From assembly GCF_026191725.2 (NCBI RefSeq), contig NZ_CP120863.1, forward strand, positions 5,684,001 through 5,748,000: a stretch of DNA of 64,000 nt, given 5' to 3'. The notes under the pieces are model-generated. The model saw nothing but the letters and a program-made list of their open reading frames with translations, was not told the DNA's origin and searched no databases. The stretch is from Roseibium porphyridii (GTDB lineage: Bacteria; Pseudomonadota; Alphaproteobacteria; Rhizobiales; Stappiaceae). Below are positions 62,140 to 64,000 of the stretch, piece by piece; position 1 is the stretch's first letter; every line of letters starts with the position of its first letter. Made by a program: the position numbers and the translations under genes.

Positions 62140-64000
62140 ATGGAAGTCTCGCAACCGCCAAACGAATCCGATCGGCTCAAGGCACTTCATGCCTTGCAGA
62201 TCCTGCATTCTGAAAGATTGCCGGAGTTTGATGCTGTCGTTGAGGCTATCGCCACGGTATTTGAGTGCCCAATATCGCTGATATCCATTGTTGATAAAGA
62301 CCAGCAGTGGTTCAAAGCCAAATGCGGTCTCGACGCCGACAGCACATCGCGAGATGTATCCTTTTGCCAGCATGCGATCCTTTCCGACGACCTGTTCGTC
62401 ATTCCAGATGCCCGAAAAGACGCTCGCTTTCGCGACAATCCTTTGGTCACAGGTGACCCGTTCATTCGTTTTTACGCCGGCTGTCCGATATCCATCGATG
62501 GTAAGAACAGGTTGGGCACCTTGTGTGTCATCGACCGCGAGCCAAGGTCGCCGAGCGACGCACAGTTGGCGCAACTCAAACGATTCGGAAAAATTGTAGA
62601 GGGCTTGATCAAGTCGCACAGGGCGGAACTGCAGGTGCAGGATGCCCTCGACAAGGCCGAAGCGGAGAGCCGGCTCGCCACACAGGAAAGCGAACTCCTT
62701 GAAGAAATTGCGACTGTCTCCGGTGTCGGCGGTTGGGAACTGGATCTCGACACCAACCAATTGATCTGGACAGACAAAACCCGGGAGCTGCACGAGGTTG
62801 ACGCCGATTTTGTTCCCAGCGTCGATACCGCGCTTTCTTTCTATGCACCCGATGGACGTGAAATCATAAGTGATGCGGTTGCCCGTGGCATTGAAGAAGG
62901 TATCGGCTGGGATGTCGAACTGCCTTTCATAACCGCAAAGGGCAACGAACTCTGGGTCCGGGCTGCCGGACGACCCATTTTCGAAAACGGCCGCGTTTGC
63001 AGATTGGTTGGAGCATTCCAGGACATCACCGAACGGCTTATGTCCGAAAAAGCTGTCCGTAGCTCCGAAGCCGTGCAGCGTACGACACTGGAAACCCTTC
63101 GCGAGGGTATCCTGGTTCTGAGCGCAACCGGACGGATCCAGTCACTCAATCCGGCCGCAGCAAAAATGCTCGGCCTCACCGCAAAAACTGCAGCGGGCCA
63201 AAATGTCCAGGATCTTATTGCAAATATCCGGTTTCAAACAGAAGACGGCAAGGCGGACGATGACGTTCTGACCAGAGCCGCAAAACTGCCGCACGAAGTC
63301 AACAACCACATCGTCAAGATGAACCGTTCAGGTGTGTCTTCATCAGTCTGGCTTCGGATTGATGCAAATGCCACGGCGAGCGCTGGCGGAGCCGGATTGG
63401 ATCTCACCGTTGTTTCGCTCGCGGACATTACCGAGACAAAACTCCAGGCTGAAACGCTTCAGGTCGTCTTCGACAACATTCACGGCGGACTTGTCTACTA
63501 CGATGAAAACCGTCGCCTTGCCGCCAACAATGATTATTTTCAGCAGCTGTTGAAGCTGCCGGAAGAGTTTATTGACACAAAAGCATCGCTCCAGGAAGTG
63601 GCCGGTTTCCTGGCTCGCCGCGGAGATTTTGGACCGGGAGACCCCGATCAGCTCATCAAGGAACGCTTTTCAGTTTTCGACAATCCCGAGCCACACGTTT
63701 ACGAGCGCGCCGGGCCAGACGATACGACGCTTGAAATTCGAGGAAACCCGACACCCAGTGGCGGCCTCGTAACAAGTATCTTCGATATCACGGAGCGCAA
63801 GCGGACTGAACAGTCACTCAAGATCTCGGAGGCCGTCAATCGTGCCACCCTGGCTGCTGTGTCCGAAGGCATCTTGTTGTTTGATTCAAACGGCATCATT
63901 CAGGTCTGCAATCCGGCAGCTGCCGCCATGGTAGGGTACCGAGCAGATGAATTGGTCGGAATGGCGGTTCAGGACCTGGACGTCAACATACAGTGCAGCC
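62140..64000 (+). CDS. GAF and multi-PAS sensor protein (cut by window end)
   Basis: The frame is open from the ATG at 62140 to the last base (620 codons seen). AAGGGCGAG lies about 12 bases before the start. A GAF domain (about residues 12-165, with 'ISLISIVDKDQQWFKAKCGL', 'RDVSFCQHAIL' and 'LGTLCVIDREPR') is followed by at least four PAS units, each ending with a conserved 'DITERL/DITETK/DITERK' strand-helix. The output domain (histidine kinase, GGDEF or other) lies outside the window. No membrane segment is seen, so it senses cytosolic signals. Confidence 0.85.
   Translation, partial: MEVSQPPNESDRLKALHALQILHSERLPEFDAVVEAIATVFECPISLISIVDKDQQWFKAKCGLDADSTSRDVSFCQHAILSDDLFVIPDARKDARFRDNPLVTGDPFIRFYAGCPISIDGKNRLGTLCVIDREPRSPSDAQLAQLKRFGKIVEGLIKSHRAELQVQDALDKAEAESRLATQESELLEEIATVSGVGGWELDLDTNQLIWTDKTRELHEVDADFVPSVDTALSFYAPDGREIISDAVARGIEEGIGWDVELPFITAKGNELWVRAAGRPIFENGRVCRLVGAFQDITERLMSEKAVRSSEAVQRTTLETLREGILVLSATGRIQSLNPAAAKMLGLTAKTAAGQNVQDLIANIRFQTEDGKADDDVLTRAAKLPHEVNNHIVKMNRSGVSSSVWLRIDANATASAGGAGLDLTVVSLADITETKLQAETLQVVFDNIHGGLVYYDENRRLAANNDYFQQLLKLPEEFIDTKASLQEVAGFLARRGDFGPGDPDQLIKERFSVFDNPEPHVYERAGPDDTTLEIRGNPTPSGGLVTSIFDITERKRTEQSLKISEAVNRATLAAVSEGILLFDSNGIIQVCNPAAAAMVGYRADELVGMAVQDLDVNIQCS

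Noticed and set aside
62095..62793. 232-residue leftward frame over the GAF domain
   Set aside because: The opposite strand encodes a continuous GAF/PAS protein open to the window end, which explains the region better.

Overview
The window looks like chromosome of a GC-rich alphaproteobacterium in the order Hyphomicrobiales, probably the family Stappiaceae (Roseibium/Labrenzia-like). This rests on content and gene order: pckA | chvI-chvG-hprK-EIIA(Man)-ptsH ... ahcY-divL-tsaE/amgK-murU-addB-addA-trxA, sppA-ihfB-lapA, aroA-cmk-rpsA beside a TIGR02300 (FYDLN acid) gene, and a GcrA-type domain. The genus call is an inference. I see no prophage, insertion sequence or CRISPR array.

Region 1 (1-12.6 kb) is accessory metabolism and stress: a peroxiredoxin-like protein, a DMT permease divergent from a MocR regulator with a shared dyad, a lone Cys/His amidase-like protein, a Tat-exported PhoX phosphatase, a hemerythrin, a hydroxychromene-carboxylate-isomerase-like protein, an SDR/TetR pair with a textbook operator, and a group of redox or membrane proteins (DUF3429, DUF4174, exported glutathione peroxidase, AhpD-like, IsdG-like).

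Region 2 (12.6-18.7 kb) is the most system-like part. It is a divergent PspA-centred envelope locus. The left arm runs yjfI-like (DUF2170), pspA, a glutathionylspermidine-synthase-type ATP-grasp ligase and a TolB-like propeller. The right arm runs a K+ channel, DUF2491, DUF350 and a DUF1190 lipoprotein. It matches E. coli yjfIJKLMC split into two arms, with a channel and a propeller added.

Region 3 (18.8-36 kb) holds a PhoD-like phosphatase overlapping a DUF2252 kinase-like gene, tRNA-Ala(GGC), TIGR02300, aroA-cmk-rpsA, an FKBP isomerase, two transporters, sppA-ihfB-lapA plus an ornithine-cyclodeaminase-like gene, an uncatalogued 30-residue membrane ORF with its own ribosome site and terminator, a TRIC-type channel, grpE and trxA.

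Region 4 (36-57.8 kb) is a long leftward block: addAB (recombination), a MurU-like/AmgK-TsaE cell-wall recycling pair, a DivL-type pseudokinase with Tyr in place of the phospho-His, ahcY preceded by a 22-bp palindrome, a serine hydrolase, a cyclopropane fatty acid synthase, and the HPr/EIIA/HprK/ChvG/ChvI module divergent from pckA.

Region 5 (57.9-64 kb) carries molybdo-enzyme maturation genes (split XdhC halves around a LysE exporter gene, then a molybdopterin-binding/nucleotidyltransferase fusion), an orphan GcrA-like zinc-type domain, and a GAF/PAS sensor cut off by the window end.
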